A stretch of 64,000 bases of DNA from Apostichopus japonicus. Taxonomy: Eukaryota; Echinodermata; Holothuroidea; Aspidochirotida; Stichopodidae. Where the stretch lies: positions 24,303,999-24,367,998 of the forward strand of contig NC_092565.1 in NCBI RefSeq assembly GCF_037975245.1, written 5' to 3'. The position numbers and the translations under genes were made by a program. Shown here one piece after another: positions 12,044-23,237 of this stretch; the first letter of the stretch is position 1, and every line of letters begins with the position of its first letter. The notes beneath the pieces are model-generated. The model was given only the letters and a program-made list of their open reading frames with translations. It did not search any database and was not told where the DNA came from.

Positions 12044-12371
12044 AGGTTAACCAGTGGCGGAGCTAGGGGTATTGGTCAAGGGGGGCGAGAAAGGTCTGTA
12101 GGGGCGCTTTCGACACTATCTAAGCGGAGCGCCACCACAGGTTGGCGCGGAGCGTACAGAAATTTTTGAGTAAAGATACTTCCTAGATCGCCGGAAATGA
12201 CCCTTTCCTGGCCTTGCTAATTTGCAGATAAACGAAGAACAAAATGTGACAAATGTCAACAGGTAGATGAGCTGAAAAAGCTGAAAAGGACGCCAACAGT
12301 CCATTTGAGTCGGTCAGGGGGGGGGGCATTCGCCCCCCTGACTATATGGACGCTCCGCCACTGAGGTTAAC
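12044..12371. mobile_element. hAT-type MITE with intact 8-bp target duplication
   Basis: A 312-bp element (12052-12363) begins CAGTGGCGGAGC and ends GCTCCGCCACTG, a perfect 12-bp terminal inverted repeat. Beyond this both ends carry a subterminal run of G (left) or C (right). It is flanked by the identical 8-bp direct repeat AGGTTAAC at 12044-12051 and 12364-12371. Eight-base target duplications and CAG-type termini are characteristic of the hAT superfamily. No transposase frame is present: the only interior frame is a 62-codon minus-strand frame without recognizable motifs. It therefore must have been mobilized in trans. The intact duplication and termini suggest a fairly recent insertion. 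Confidence 0.9.
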
Positions 12372-12785
12372 GCCCCCTGGAAATGGCAATGGTTCTGTGA
12401 AGTCACTTTAAGACTTGTTGGATTCTTTAATAAGTCTCACATAACAGGATCACGAAACAATATAGTGACACCAAACTTGATACATAAAAATACATTGAAT
12501 CTTTCACAACTTCTACGTAACGTACAAGACAGTTGTAAGTCATTTGTGAACGTGCTTATGAAGGGAACGCTCCTATACTATATTACATATCCAGGTATAT
12601 AGCTTAGATAGGCCTTTAGATAAAGAAATCTAGACGTAAACTAAGATAGGTTAACATTCGTCACAATGAAATGACCCCGTATGCATATACGAAATGCTTT
12701 ATAGACGAGTGTAAATATATTAGCAATTAAATCTCAGTGGGTAGCCTACCAGTGCACAGATCGAATTATATTTAGTAAAAAGTAG

Positions 12786-12787
<2 letters not shown>

Positions 12788-12832
<45 letters not shown>
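12788..12832. repeat. (TA)n microsatellite
   Basis: About 16 TA units followed by a short TGTATGTGTGTG extension. Confidence 0.95.
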
Positions 12833-14072
12833 CTATTCAACTGCTATACAGGATCGAGTCACCTTGACATTGATTAGTTGTATTTAGCGTATATCTTGAT
12901 CGTTGAATCTCTGCTATGTAGCTCTACATCGTGGTAACACTTATTCTTCCCCTATAAAGAGTTTATTCATGTCCCTCCTCGTTCGTTTGTTCGTGATGGC
13001 CCTCCGCAACGAAACTCAGAAAATTCACGTATTTAAATTGTAGCTCGAATTATAGCAAATGAAAATACCAATGTACTCCTGTGAACTCGCAGCATATGCT
13101 TCCTATTTTACAGCGTTCTTAGTGTACATTTTACAAATTAAAGAAAGAAAGAAAAAACAAAGATGAATTAGATTTGGTTTCACGATGATAACATACAGGT
13201 AGTGAAAGAAAAAACCAAAACGAAAAATTAAAACTAAATTGAGACGGTAATCTATGTGATAATGCCCACCATGCCGTGTAAGTAAATTCTTCAATTAAAT
13301 CTTATGTATGGAATCTTAGCTATTTTATTAAAAACAAGATTCTACGTACAATTACTTCAACCGGGATTATAAAGCTGTAACCCGTTTATGGATGTTTTAA
13401 CAAAATCAGACACACGGGCGCTTTGGCATCGCGGGGTTTCTCCGTGCAGTCCAAAATCTCCGCAGAATAAAAGGCCAAAATATCATTTGAACCTTCTGAA
13501 AATTTGAATTTCTGAAAATTTATTATTACGTTCATTCATATATACCTTATTAAACGCTCGGTTTATTAAAAAAAAAACTTGCAATTATAACTATATCTTT
13601 TACGGTAAACAAGTTTGTGACGTCACACCTACGGCATGATGTTGATCGTTTCAAGGTCACATGGCCTTAGGGCATATTCAAGTGCAACGGTGAATGACAT
13701 GAGTTGTACTTATTACCATATTTCCCATCTGAATCCGAATTACGAATTATTTGCAATTAAGGCGCCAATTAGCTCTCATGTTCGAATGTTGTATAAACTC
13801 AGTGTTATTCGCCTCGTGTATACATGCATGCACATGGAGAATCATGTCGTCTGCACCATCATGGCTTCGTGGGTGCACCAGCGTGATCGAAATACCATTA
13901 CACTTTGAATTTAGTGGTGAACTTAATTTAGCTACTGTCGACCCAAATTCATTGCATAAACAGGCACTTTTAATCAATATAACCAAAGGCCTACTTCTTT
14001 CTCCTTTCAGCAGGCTTGACTAACTGTTCAACTTTGTCACAAGTTCACAATTATTATTATAATTAAGTTGGG
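12833..14072. other. AT-rich stretch with one CRE palindrome
   Basis: A TGACGTCA palindrome lies at 13618-13625. Three overlapping frames of 79-90 codons cover 13636-14023 on both strands, none with a recognizable domain. Confidence 0.45.
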
Positions 14073-14117
14073 GACCTGACGTTACGAACCTAGCAGGATC
14101 TTCCTCAGAGGCTAACG
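14073..14117 (-). ncRNA. Hammerhead-like core, possible Penelope-type remnant
   Basis: Read on the minus strand, CTGAGGA is followed by a potential hairpin (GATCCT, loop GCT, AGGTTC; one mismatch) and then GTAAC. The hammerhead ribozyme core is CUGANGA, stem II, GAAA, so this has the right order with one changed base (GUAA for GAAA). Penelope-like elements are known to carry such motifs, and the wider phrase CTGAGGAAGATCCTGCTAGG is typical in style of their remnants. No reverse transcriptase is nearby, and cleavage activity is unlikely with the altered core. Confidence 0.35.
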
Positions 14118-15121
14118 GAAACGAAAAAACAAAAACAAACAAACTATAGACAAATGAAGAGAGACAAATATGGACAGTTAACTTACTTGAGAAAATTGAT
14201 GTAAGCCCATCTGACTTTCTGCATGTGTCCTAATAGTTTGTTTTCTATTCATTTTGCCTCTGAAGACGATTCTGCGAGGATCAAATCCTTAGGCCCTCTA
14301 ACTTTTAAATATTTTCATACACATGCCTTTTTGCAGTACATAAATAGTTTGTTGACAGTCTGTCTCTCTCTCGCTCATAAATTAACACTGTTACAAAATA
14401 TCAATGAAACAAAGAATACCTGGCTTTGGCGAGTTAATGACAATAACAGAAATAACCTTAATTTGCATATGAATGAACAACCTTTTGAACATAAAGATGG
14501 AGATATAGTGACAGGGAGCTGACCATTTATCAAATTCAATTCTGTTTAGATCTATTCAATGGTCACTTGTCAACAAGGACACATTTCTCAAATATCTTCA
14601 GAGATCGCTTACGCTGTTGGGACTAGTGAATGACTGTAGTTTTTTTTTAACCAGTGAAAGAAGATATTAATCTAAGCTGCAGATGCAAATTTGAATCTAA
14701 TTCTTCCGAGACGTTTCTTGAAATACTTGAACATGATGTCTTTATCTCCAAAATACCAGTATACGGGTATGATCTTATAAAATAAATAAATACCACCATA
14801 ATGATTAGAATGTATAGTCCTCTTTTACATACATGATTTCATTACAAATTTACCCCCTGAACTATTGTTTTAAGTTTGATCGAGTATGATTTGTCAATGT
14901 CATTCCAAACATATTTTTGTGGTCCCGTTCAAGAATTGTTTTTATCATCATGTCATTGCAAGTCTACAGTATCGAAACAAAAAGTTATGCAAACTCTCTC
15001 CCTGATACATTAACTGAAGAAATGAAAATGTTATACATTTCTCGATTTGGACGAGTCTCTCCATTGCCAGTTTTATAAACGAGTTTCTATCACACATTTT
15101 GTCAGTATTGAAGGTATAGCC
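14118..15121. other. AT-rich stretch, no gene seen
   Basis: A 99-codon plus-strand frame at 14223-14522 has no motif I recognize. No repeat is visible. Confidence 0.45.
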
Positions 15122-15200
15122 ACACTATCAACTGATGTTGACACTATCAACACTATCAACTGATGTTGACACTATCAACACTATCAACTGATGTTGACAC
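15122..15200. repeat. 28-bp minisatellite, about 3 copies
   Basis: Three near-identical units of ACTATCAACTGATGTTGACA plus eight bases, with a sub-repeat ACTATCAAC. Confidence 0.9.
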
Positions 15201-15445
15201 TTATAAATCTCCACTGATCCTTTGAACGGAAATACTAGAGAGAGAGAAATGGGTGAGCAGCAAGGTGGGGAAGGGTACATGGGTGGAATTTCCCCAAATA
15301 AAGGTGCTTGGCGCCAGTAGTACGTGTTCCCCAGTCCCTAAATTTGCCCATTATGTGCACTTTATACAGGTGCGTGTTTGCACTTCCAAAATGTCTGTCT
15401 CCAAACTGTTTGCAATCCCCACTTGCACACACGCATTTCTGGTGG

Positions 15446-15453
15446 CGCCACTG
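15446..15453 (-). repeat. hAT-like terminal motif
   Basis: CGCCACTG, the complement of the CAGTGGCG terminus, in the context CGCATTTCTGGTGGCGCCACTGG. A matching short context (CGCATTTCTGACGCCACTGG) recurs at 53829-53847. No partner end or target duplication is found, so this may be a solo remnant. Confidence 0.35.
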
Positions 15454-15456
15454 GTG

Positions 15457-15528
15457 AGTAGAGGGTATAGAGTTCCTTTATCAGGGTTAAGGGTTATGGT
15501 TCCTCTGTAAAGGAACTCTAGTAGAGGG
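15457..15528. repeat. Short inverted repeat inside AGTAGAGGG direct repeats
   Basis: Arms TAGAGTTCCTTTA (15468-15480) and TAAAGGAACTCTA (15508-15520) form a perfect 13-bp stem with a 27-base loop. The word AGTAGAGGG occurs immediately outside on the left and overlaps the outside of the right arm. This may be a tiny foldback element or a structured fragment of the preceding one. Confidence 0.55.
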
Positions 15529-16422
15529 ATTGTAAGGGAGAGGATAACAACTGAACGGTAAGAGTAGCATGTAGGGCCTTTCATGGATGCCACGTCAACC
15601 CAATGGCAATGTTTAATTTCCAAGAAAAGGCATATTTTTACGTACAAAATTTAGAAAAGGGTACTTTTAATTACTAAAACGAGGCAGACGTCATCCTCTA
15701 TAAGTTATCTGTATTATTTCTGAATTTTAACATTCAAAGATAGAGGAGGAAAAGAAAGAAAATAAAGCCAAATCTGAAACTGAGTGTTTTCTTTACTGGA
15801 AGTTTTATTCTTCCAAAAAATTTGAAGAAAGCTAAATTAGAAGATTGAATGTCACAATGAGTAAAAATGCTCTGAGACCGGAAGTAATATCACACTGAAA
15901 TATGTCGTTATTGATGACAATTTTATTGCCCATCTAGCATATATTTTAAACATGCCCTAACCCTTAAACAGTTCAATAGGTTCGTGTTTGATATCACGCA
16001 GTATAGAACATTATCATTAATTATAGTTTATGCATATATTATGTAAGTTATATGTTCTAAGTACTCAATAGTTTGCTACGATGGCCTACATTAATACCAT
16101 GTTAATTAATAACTCTCTTAAACAACAAAGTCCATTTATTCTAACAAAGACACTTTTGTTTTATAGTGATCACTTACATGCTTTTATTAAATTTGTTTGT
16201 AAAAGGAAAAAATATCTTGTATTTCATTTCCCCACACTTTCTTGGGGTCCTACTATTTATTATTCCCAGTTGTGATTGCGTGTATGTGTGTATGTATGTG
16301 TCTTTGTGTGCGGGGTGTATGTATGTGCATGAAGCGACAAAGCCTTGTCTCAACTCAGATGTAGGCTCAGATAACATTTATTGACCTATTTTCCAAACTG
16401 CCTCTTGGGGTATAAATACGGG
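15529..16422. other. AT-rich stretch, no gene seen
   Basis: Overlapping short frames near 16081-16384 have no recognizable domains. A GT/TATG-rich patch lies at about 16280-16325. Confidence 0.45.
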
Positions 16423-16476
16423 ATTTCTGAATTCTGTGTTATATATATATATATATATAACACAGAATTCAGAAAT
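16423..16476. repeat. Perfect 54-bp palindrome with (AT)9 centre
   Basis: The 18-base arm ATTTCTGAATTCTGTGTT (16423-16440) is exactly complemented at 16459-16476, with 18 bases of alternating AT between, so the whole 54 bp is self-complementary. It could extrude as a cruciform. Confidence 0.95.
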
Positions 16477-16528
16477 TTCCGTTATTCCGTTATTCCTATA
16501 TATATATATATATAGTTTTTCCGTTATT

Positions 16529-16569
<41 letters not shown>
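16477..16569. repeat. CCGTTATTCC plus (TA)n compound repeat
   Basis: TTCCGTTATTCC blocks alternate with TA tracts of growing length, ending in a long (TA)n. Confidence 0.85.
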
Positions 16570-16573
<4 letters not shown>

Positions 16574-16720
16574 TCGATATAAATACTGCTTAAAGCTATA
16601 TACTTATCGCTGTGAAGTATTCTGACCATGCAAATCAATTTTGACAAATCATTGGATAACCCTAAATCAGACAAAGGTATCTATAGTATGTCTTTACAAC
16701 GATTTGACTATGCATACCGG

Positions 16721-16835
16721 TATGTATGTATGTATGAATTTTAGATCCTCCTGCAAGCAGGAACTCGCGAAGAAGCCTCATTGGCTTATCAAAGCCGAAA
16801 GCTGACCGAAGTCAGTCCCTTACATTCATATTTAA
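16721..16835 (-). mobile_element. SINE-tail-like block with (CATA)n end
   Basis: On the minus strand a block with three small stem-loops (plus-strand positions 16802-16815, 16772-16786, 16750-16761) ends in a (CATA)n run at 16721-16736. A microsatellite-like 3' end of this kind is typical of non-LTR elements and of SINEs that borrow their tails. It is separated from the tRNA-like head at 17471-17537 by a later LINE insertion, so the two parts could be one SINE or two adjacent ones. Confidence 0.5.
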
Positions 16836-17336
16836 TTTCTCTCAGTTTATTCACATTTTCACTTTACAAACCTACTAGAAAGCAATAAATACAGGATTAA
16901 ACAAGAAAGAAAGACAAAAATTACTTATATTTACAAGCTAAGAATAAAGGAATAAGTTACTCTACACTCTAACACTACGGTAACTTAATTTGTACTACCC
17001 CCGTACCATTTCACAGAACGACGAACCATGAATCCAAGTTTTCACAAATTTGGTTTCTGACCATCTTCTAAGATCAATTTCAATGCGTTCTTGTATATCT
17101 CTTTTAATCAATTTGACCACCTCCTTTTCATCAATAATTCTCTTATCAAAAAGCAGCCGACACCTTCTATTCCAAACTATCTTTTTAACAATACCAAAAA
17201 CTAAAACAAGTCTTTCCCATGTTAACCTATGTATTCCAGGGTTAGGAATACCACGTAAAAATACATCGCAAGTGAGTAACACATTCCTACCAACTACTCT
17301 TTTGAAAAATGTATAAACCCTTACATTCATATTTAA
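16817..17336 (-). mobile_element. 5'-truncated non-LTR retrotransposon with 19-bp target duplication
   Basis: The 19-base word CCCTTACATTCATATTTAA occurs at 16817-16835 and again at 17318-17336, bounding a 482-bp insert (16836-17317). On the minus strand the insert is open from its first base to a TAG at 16995-16997. About 160 bases of 3' untranslated sequence follow, with AATAAA close to the end, then the A-rich terminus GAGAGAAA. The combination of 5' truncation, an open frame that stops inside, a poly(A)-signal-bearing tail and a 19-bp target duplication is the signature of LINE-type retrotransposition. Confidence 0.85.
16995..17317 (-). pseudogene. C-terminal fragment of a LINE ORF2-like protein
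   Basis: The minus strand encodes about 107 residues from the truncated 5' junction to the stop. The product is basic and rich in Trp, Arg and Leu, with the segments LTWERLVLVFGIVKKIVWNR and RWSETKFVKTWIHG. This matches the style of the C-terminal tail found after the reverse transcriptase domain of many animal non-LTR elements. The assignment is from pattern and context (the target duplication), not from a search. The catalytic RT and endonuclease regions are absent. The apparent Met start lies in the flanking target duplication, so this is a fragment and not a gene. Confidence 0.6.
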
Positions 17337-17537
17337 CGTTTAGTTTAGTTTAGTAGAAAAAAGGATCAGGAGGGACACTTAAGTCCCCATCAAGGACCCT
17401 ATAAAACGTCCATGATTATGAATTGTCAATTGTCAACGACTCTGTAACTGGACGACATACATTAATCTTGGAGTGACTCGAACCGGGGACCTTATGATTG
17501 GAAGGCACCGGCGTTAACCACTGAGCTAACACTCCAC
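17337..17537 (-). mobile_element. tRNA-derived SINE
   Basis: Read on the minus strand from 17537, the head has an A-box-like TTAGCTCAGTGGTTAAC and a B-box-like GGTTCGAGTC about 30 bases further on, the internal RNA polymerase III promoter elements of tRNAs. The 5' GTGGAGT pairs with ACTCCA after the B box, as an acceptor stem would, but the T-stem is not intact, so this is a tRNA-like head and not a working tRNA. A body of about 130 bp follows and ends in a (CTAAA)n tail near 17337-17350. A later LINE inserted at or beside this tail. Confidence 0.75.
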
Positions 17538-17556
17538 AATGAGGTATAACCTCATT
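17538..17556. repeat. Palindrome flanking the SINE head
   Basis: AATGAGG, TATAA, CCTCATT: a perfect 7-bp stem with a 5-base loop directly 5' of the SINE head. Confidence 0.8.
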
Positions 17557-18903
17557 GACCGTTTAATTCAATAAAGGAAAGTTTTTGTCCTTGATATGTT
17601 TTATATGCAAAGTATAAGCATGTTACTGAAGTGTACCAGATTATACTCAGTGGTTACATAACACTTTGTTTTCTTCAAAGGCCGATTACTATGCTACCAT
17701 CAAGTTCAACACATACATGGCGTACTACTTTAAGACGCACGTGGAGCTGATGCCTTCTTTGTGTGAGTGACAAACAGATTATCGGATTCTTGCAAAGATA
17801 AGCTGAAAGAAAAGGATTGAATTTCGTAACATATTAAAGCCTAACAGAAAACACTGGTGGATTATATATTCGTATGCACAGTGCACAGCATCTAAACGCA
17901 CAGTGATATATAGCAATAAATTGTTTTAACGACAGGTATCTAGGACGACAGCGATATAACTTAAGAAAAATCTACCCGGCAAGAAATCCTCACGGGAGTA
18001 ACTTTTGGTTTTTGATGCGTCTACATTTGACAGGAAAGGTAATGAACTATACCTGAATTCATTCTTTTTCTTCGATTTTTAAATCGTGAATTCAATCATT
18101 GGTAATGGTGACAACACTCACAGAACAAAACTAAAGAGGGAACCCAAACCTATCTGTACAAGATTATAGGCCTATCGAACTCATTATTTTCCTAATGTAG
18201 GGTAGGATTTTAATAGATATTGTTACTACTTTCTTGGGTTGTCTTAATCTATTCTTGATCATCTATTTTCTGGATCTGTTTAATTAATCATAATGGAAGG
18301 CAAATGCTCAATTGCATCACTCATTTCCACTTGAAATGCGAACAGTTCTGCGACAATTCCGCGACAGGCGATACGTGACAACTTGGGTGTATAAATTTAA
18401 AACAAATTTGATAACGTTAACATTTTGTCAAACGTAAAATATCGAAGATTTATTCTTATAAGGAATTCATAAAATGAATGGGGGTGGGAAGGCCCCCGGG
18501 AGAGAAGTGAAGGACCGAAGAGAACGGAGAAAGGTGAGGGGGTGAGGGAAATTTCCTCGTTCTTCAATGAAATGCTTAGATAATGATTACACTGCACATA
18601 TACAAACAAATCGAATTATTTGTGATGGTTACTAATGTCTTACTGTGGTATAGTAAGTAGACTAGAACCTGTTTGAGGGGCGGGGTGGTGTTCATCACGT
18701 ACCTCTAGCGGAAATGAAGAGATGTTCGCTTACCCTCAGATATAGGGAGTATAAACAATGAAATCACCTTAACTCAATGATTGGGCTGAGCTGAGAAATG
18801 GTGTCGTTGTTTGATTCCCGCAATGGGGCTTTCAGACATTTTCTGTCTTTCTTGACGTTGTATATCAAACAAAATCTACAAATGGTTTATCCGCTTCGGC
18901 TAA
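17557..18903. other. AT-rich stretch, no gene seen
   Basis: Only short frames are present; one at 18397-18609 minus is low-complexity because of a G-rich patch at about 18478-18545. Nothing else is supported. Confidence 0.5.
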
Positions 18904-18926
18904 CCCCCCCCCGCCCCCCCCCCCCC
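18904..18926. repeat. C tract (9 C, G, 13 C)
   Basis: Two C runs separated by one G. Confidence 0.95.
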
Positions 18927-20307
18927 AAGAAAAGGGAAGAGACTTTTCACGGACCTTCTAGAGGTCCACAATTCCTAGGATGAGTAAGATGGGTTGAGAT
19001 CGTTGGTAAACAGACTTCTTCCAACGCTACGCGAAAATACACTTTATAAATCCACATATTCTGCAAAATACCAGAGTCGATCGCCCTAGTAGGTCTTCGT
19101 TCATTTGATTCGGCACTCTCAGGGAGGGTTGGTGTTCTCGTGACCCCTGCGTGTTTTCGATTTCTGACTATCTTACAAATTCATCAAGAGAATTTCTCAA
19201 CGATTATTACTCGTCTGAAAATATCGAGTTTATTTTTAAATTAAATTGGATGATATTGAACCAGAAGGTATCTAATTTAAGAGATTTAATATCTTACCAG
19301 TTGCAAAGTTTTTTTCTTCTTTTAATGGAATGTACTCGTCTACACAATGTTTTGGAATTGACCCAAGGGTTCTGACATTAAAGGATCGATTTTGGCAGAA
19401 TTTTAGTCTCGATATTTAATAGTTGAAGAAAACAAAAAAGAAACATTTACTTGCTAGAAATGTTTCTATAGTTATTCCGGTGTCCATAATATTCACCTAT
19501 AGAATATGCTTTATCTCTAAAATGCTCTCTTAAGGCTGCTAACTTGATCGTGACGTCGACTCCTCAATGCAGGCCTTTTTATTCATGTTAATATGTTGTT
19601 GTTGTTTCTTTAATCTAATAACATGATCAAAACAATTTATGTTCATATAAACAACCAAACATCCTTAGATGAGATTCAACACTTTGACAAATTGTTAACA
19701 CATTATATACACGTCATTTGAGGCCATAAAAGTTTTATGTTTTCCCCATTTCGATCTGAGTACTTACTCATGAGTATAATTACTCGCATATATCTGCATT
19801 CTGTCATTCAGTTATAAACACGCACATAACAATGCCAGTCATGACGGTCTAAAATATTTATTTCTGTCACGGTGTATGAATTTAGCTCATTGAAACTTGA
19901 ATACAAATACATACAAATACATACAACTCCTATGGTGACAAACAAAATACATACAAAAAGAAAACACAAATACAATAAGCAGATAAGAATTTTGTTCATC
20001 AAAATGCAACACGGACGCAGACTTGTTGGTAAACATGGTTGAGGCTGGTCTGTTATTCGAAACTGCTACTCGAAACGCATGCGCGCGAATAACCTACATG
20101 CTGTCACCGTCTATACCACATGTGATTCTGTTAAAGCTGAAAGGGATTACATATTTAGGCCGTCTTGGCAGGCATCGGTTAATGCGTGTTAATATTGGAA
20201 TACACATTGCTATACTCTACGCCTAAATTGATAATAACCTATAAACACGATCGGCTCCTCAAACCGGAACTAGAATTATTCATGACATGTATACAACATC
20301 CGCCTTC
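18927..20307. other. AT-rich stretch, no gene seen
   Basis: A GC-richer point near 20076-20087 contains GCATGCGCGC, close to an NRF1 motif, downstream of an ATG at 20035. I see no gene structure to support a promoter. Confidence 0.4.
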
Positions 20308-20395
20308 AATCTCCTCGGCATGTGTTAGTGTACGGTATGCGGTGTACCGTGTACTGTATACTGTATGCTCGGTGTACGGTATGCTATCACGTGAG
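20308..20395. repeat. GTGTAC/GTATGC cryptic repeat ending in TCACGTGA
   Basis: GTGTACGGTATGC occurs twice with related words between. The segment ends in the E-box palindrome TCACGTGA (20388-20395). Confidence 0.6.
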
Positions 20396-23031
20396 ATGGG
20401 AAGAATAAATATGCCTGTCACCAAATATGCTAGACAGTGATATAATGGTCATTCGTATCCAAATTTGATAGTCCCGAATTATACTGTCACCCCTATATTT
20501 ACTTAATTTTACATTCGTAATTGTCTTGGAATGATTTGGGGTGGGGAGGGGGGAGGTTAAAACATCCAACAGCATGTTTCCAAATGTTTAGCAATGCCTA
20601 GCACGTTACTCTATATATTTTTCTCAAAGCTATAACTGGTGGTTTTTAATTTGTTTTAAGTAGAACTAAAAAAAAACTTATATAGAAATTTGCTAACCAA
20701 CGAAACTTGAACAAAAGTAAATATACGTTACCCTTATTGCGCAATATATAAAACAATATATAAACATAACTAAATACAATGCATTCTGTGGCCTTCATTT
20801 CATAATTTTATCAAGGTTATTTACACCACGCACTTGACCTTTATTTTTCTCTTTCCTCAACAAATTCCATGATTTAGTTTCGCTATATCGTAGCTATTTG
20901 CAGTGTAAAATCTGCTTATAGGGGTGTTTTTTTTTATTAAGTTTTAGAGCCAAATTGATAAAGGTGACCTTCACATTTACACGCTCAATTAGCTTCTACC
21001 AACTTTATGATATAAATCGTCTTAGGGTTTCACACAATCCCTAAATTATATAACATGTTTAAGATATCGCGTTTTGCTCGGTAAAGTGTCACAAATGTAA
21101 TCAATTTTAACCTTGGTTCCATATACTTTTTTTTTGTACATACGCAAACAAACAAAAAATTACAAAAAAGAAGCACAAAATTATTGTGTCAGTAAGGTTC
21201 AAGGCTTGAATATTTATTTTCAAGTTTCATTTTCTTGTGTTTCTTAACGTAAATCAATATTATATGAGCAAACCGTTGCATACGTATACTGTATGCAAAT
21301 GAGTACGTTAGTCAATGAATGTTGACTTTAATGAATCTTTAATAGTTGCCACATTGATGTTAATGATCGAGTGTTCATAATCATATCTAGACATTTTGTT
21401 ACCCGGAAACTTTTTCGTGCATTCTTAGACTAATTAAATTCAAAATAGAGCTTCAATTACCTATAGGAACACACGAAAATGTGTAAAAAAGAGGTAAATT
21501 ACTCTTATATCCATTTGAAAGATAATCCTTTATCCCTTTCAGTTGGCTCGTTATAGCCTCCTTGAAATATCAAAAGTTGTGGCGACTTCCCACCGCCCCT
21601 CGCCTCCCCCACCTCTCATATACGTTCCTGAGAATGCAACCTTGTTGCTAATTCCACTGTGAGATCGGTTACTTTCTATATTTAGATGTTTAAATGATAT
21701 TCTTGTCTACAACATCGAAACAGATTGTTCTTGTAACAAATGGTCAGATAATTAACCGCCCAAACATGACAGGTTTATGGTCTTAGCGGAAGATATATCG
21801 AGTTATAGATGAAAAATAAAAAGCAAAATGTTTTCTACTCAACATCGATGACGCAGGAATTTTCAGGGAATTGAAATATTAAAGCAGAAGGATAAAGATT
21901 TTAATCAAGAAAGTGCAGTCATCCATTTATAAAATAACTCTTCAGTTCATCGCAAGCCTACAATGATATTCATCCTTATACCATTTTGCATGTAGAATAA
22001 CTTATTATACATCGGTGTTACATTTTTGTAAATTTAAACTTCGATCGATTGGAATAATTGAGTAATCTGCCTCGATTTGAAACACTAGTGGAATTAGTGA
22101 GAAATCTGTCTAGATTCATATCAATTACAAAAAAAAGGGCCTCACGCCAGGACCGAAACTTAGATATAGTTAGATCTGTGTGTATACACAGGCTTTGTGT
22201 ATGTTGTATATAAGCAGCAGCATCCATACACGGAATTACACACATGCAATCTAAGCCCAGTGCAATGGGTAAGGAGTTTTATATAAAAGCACATCATCAG
22301 TCAATAAACATGATTTTCAAAACCCGCGTCTTTCCTTGTGATTCATGCATATTCATTGTGATGTCAAAGTACATTATGCGTATTTATTTTGACGTCAGAG
22401 TACTTATTTTTCAATGCATGCATAGGCTATGTGATATAACATTGGCATCTTCGTAACTTAAAACGATGGACGTTTCCCTACATAGTGTATGTTACACATC
22501 GAATATTATTACTACTATCACTGTCAATGGAATGATTTAATCATTGTTTCCCTATACACACATTTTTATATAAATCTCAAGCGAGCCTATATTATTGATA
22601 GCATCTGCAGTAGAAATGTTTCAATAAAAGTTGATGATAATATTGACAACATTGTTTACGTTCACCACTACATATTTAAACAAAACACAAAGAAAAGTAT
22701 ATGTATCAACATGGTGGCACTACATGACACAACATATTAACTTGCATTGCATCCGCTGCATATACTTGGTTGGATTACATTTCATATGAAATTAAGATAC
22801 TACCTATGATGACAAAAGTGTGACGTCATCATGCAGGCATTTGAATGTATGTGCTCACCTGAACTTTGAAGAAAGCAACATGTTTTGTGATGTCAGAGAT
22901 AGTAGTACTCAGAATTTCACTTTATTCAACATGAAATGGAATTTTCAATCATAATGATATGAATCTATAACATTAAAATAGTGAAGCATAAATAAAATCA
23001 TTCTGTGGTTTTCTCTAAATTCTCTAAATTA
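20396..23031. other. AT-rich stretch with two CRE palindromes
   Basis: TGACGTCA occurs at 22390-22397 and 22821-22828. No gene, RNA or clear repeat is visible in the rest; the short frames lack recognizable features. Confidence 0.45.
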
Positions 23032-23237
23032 AAATTCTTGGAAGAATGATACATTCTTGGAAGATTGATACATTCTTGGAAGATTTATACAATCTAGGAA
23101 GATTGATACAATCTAGGAAGATTGACACATTCTGGAAGATTTATAAATTCTTGGAAGATTTATACAAATTCTTGGAAGATTGATACAATCTAGGAAGATT
23201 GATACATTCTTGTAAGATTTATACATTCTTGGAAGTA
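23032..23237. repeat. 19-bp minisatellite, about 11 copies
   Basis: Units of ATTCTTGGAAGATTGATAC with CTAGG and TTTATAC variants and two small length changes. Confidence 0.9.

Noticed and set aside
13636-14023. Three overlapping frames of 79-90 codons
   Set aside because: Frames on both strands over the same bases with no recognizable features; most likely chance.
15235-15647. Three overlapping frames of 65-98 codons around an hAT-like end
   Set aside because: They overlap a probable transposon remnant and each other; none resembles a transposase.
17471-17537. Functional tRNA gene on the minus strand
   Set aside because: A and B boxes are present, but the T-stem is broken and the sequence continues into a SINE body with a repeated tail.
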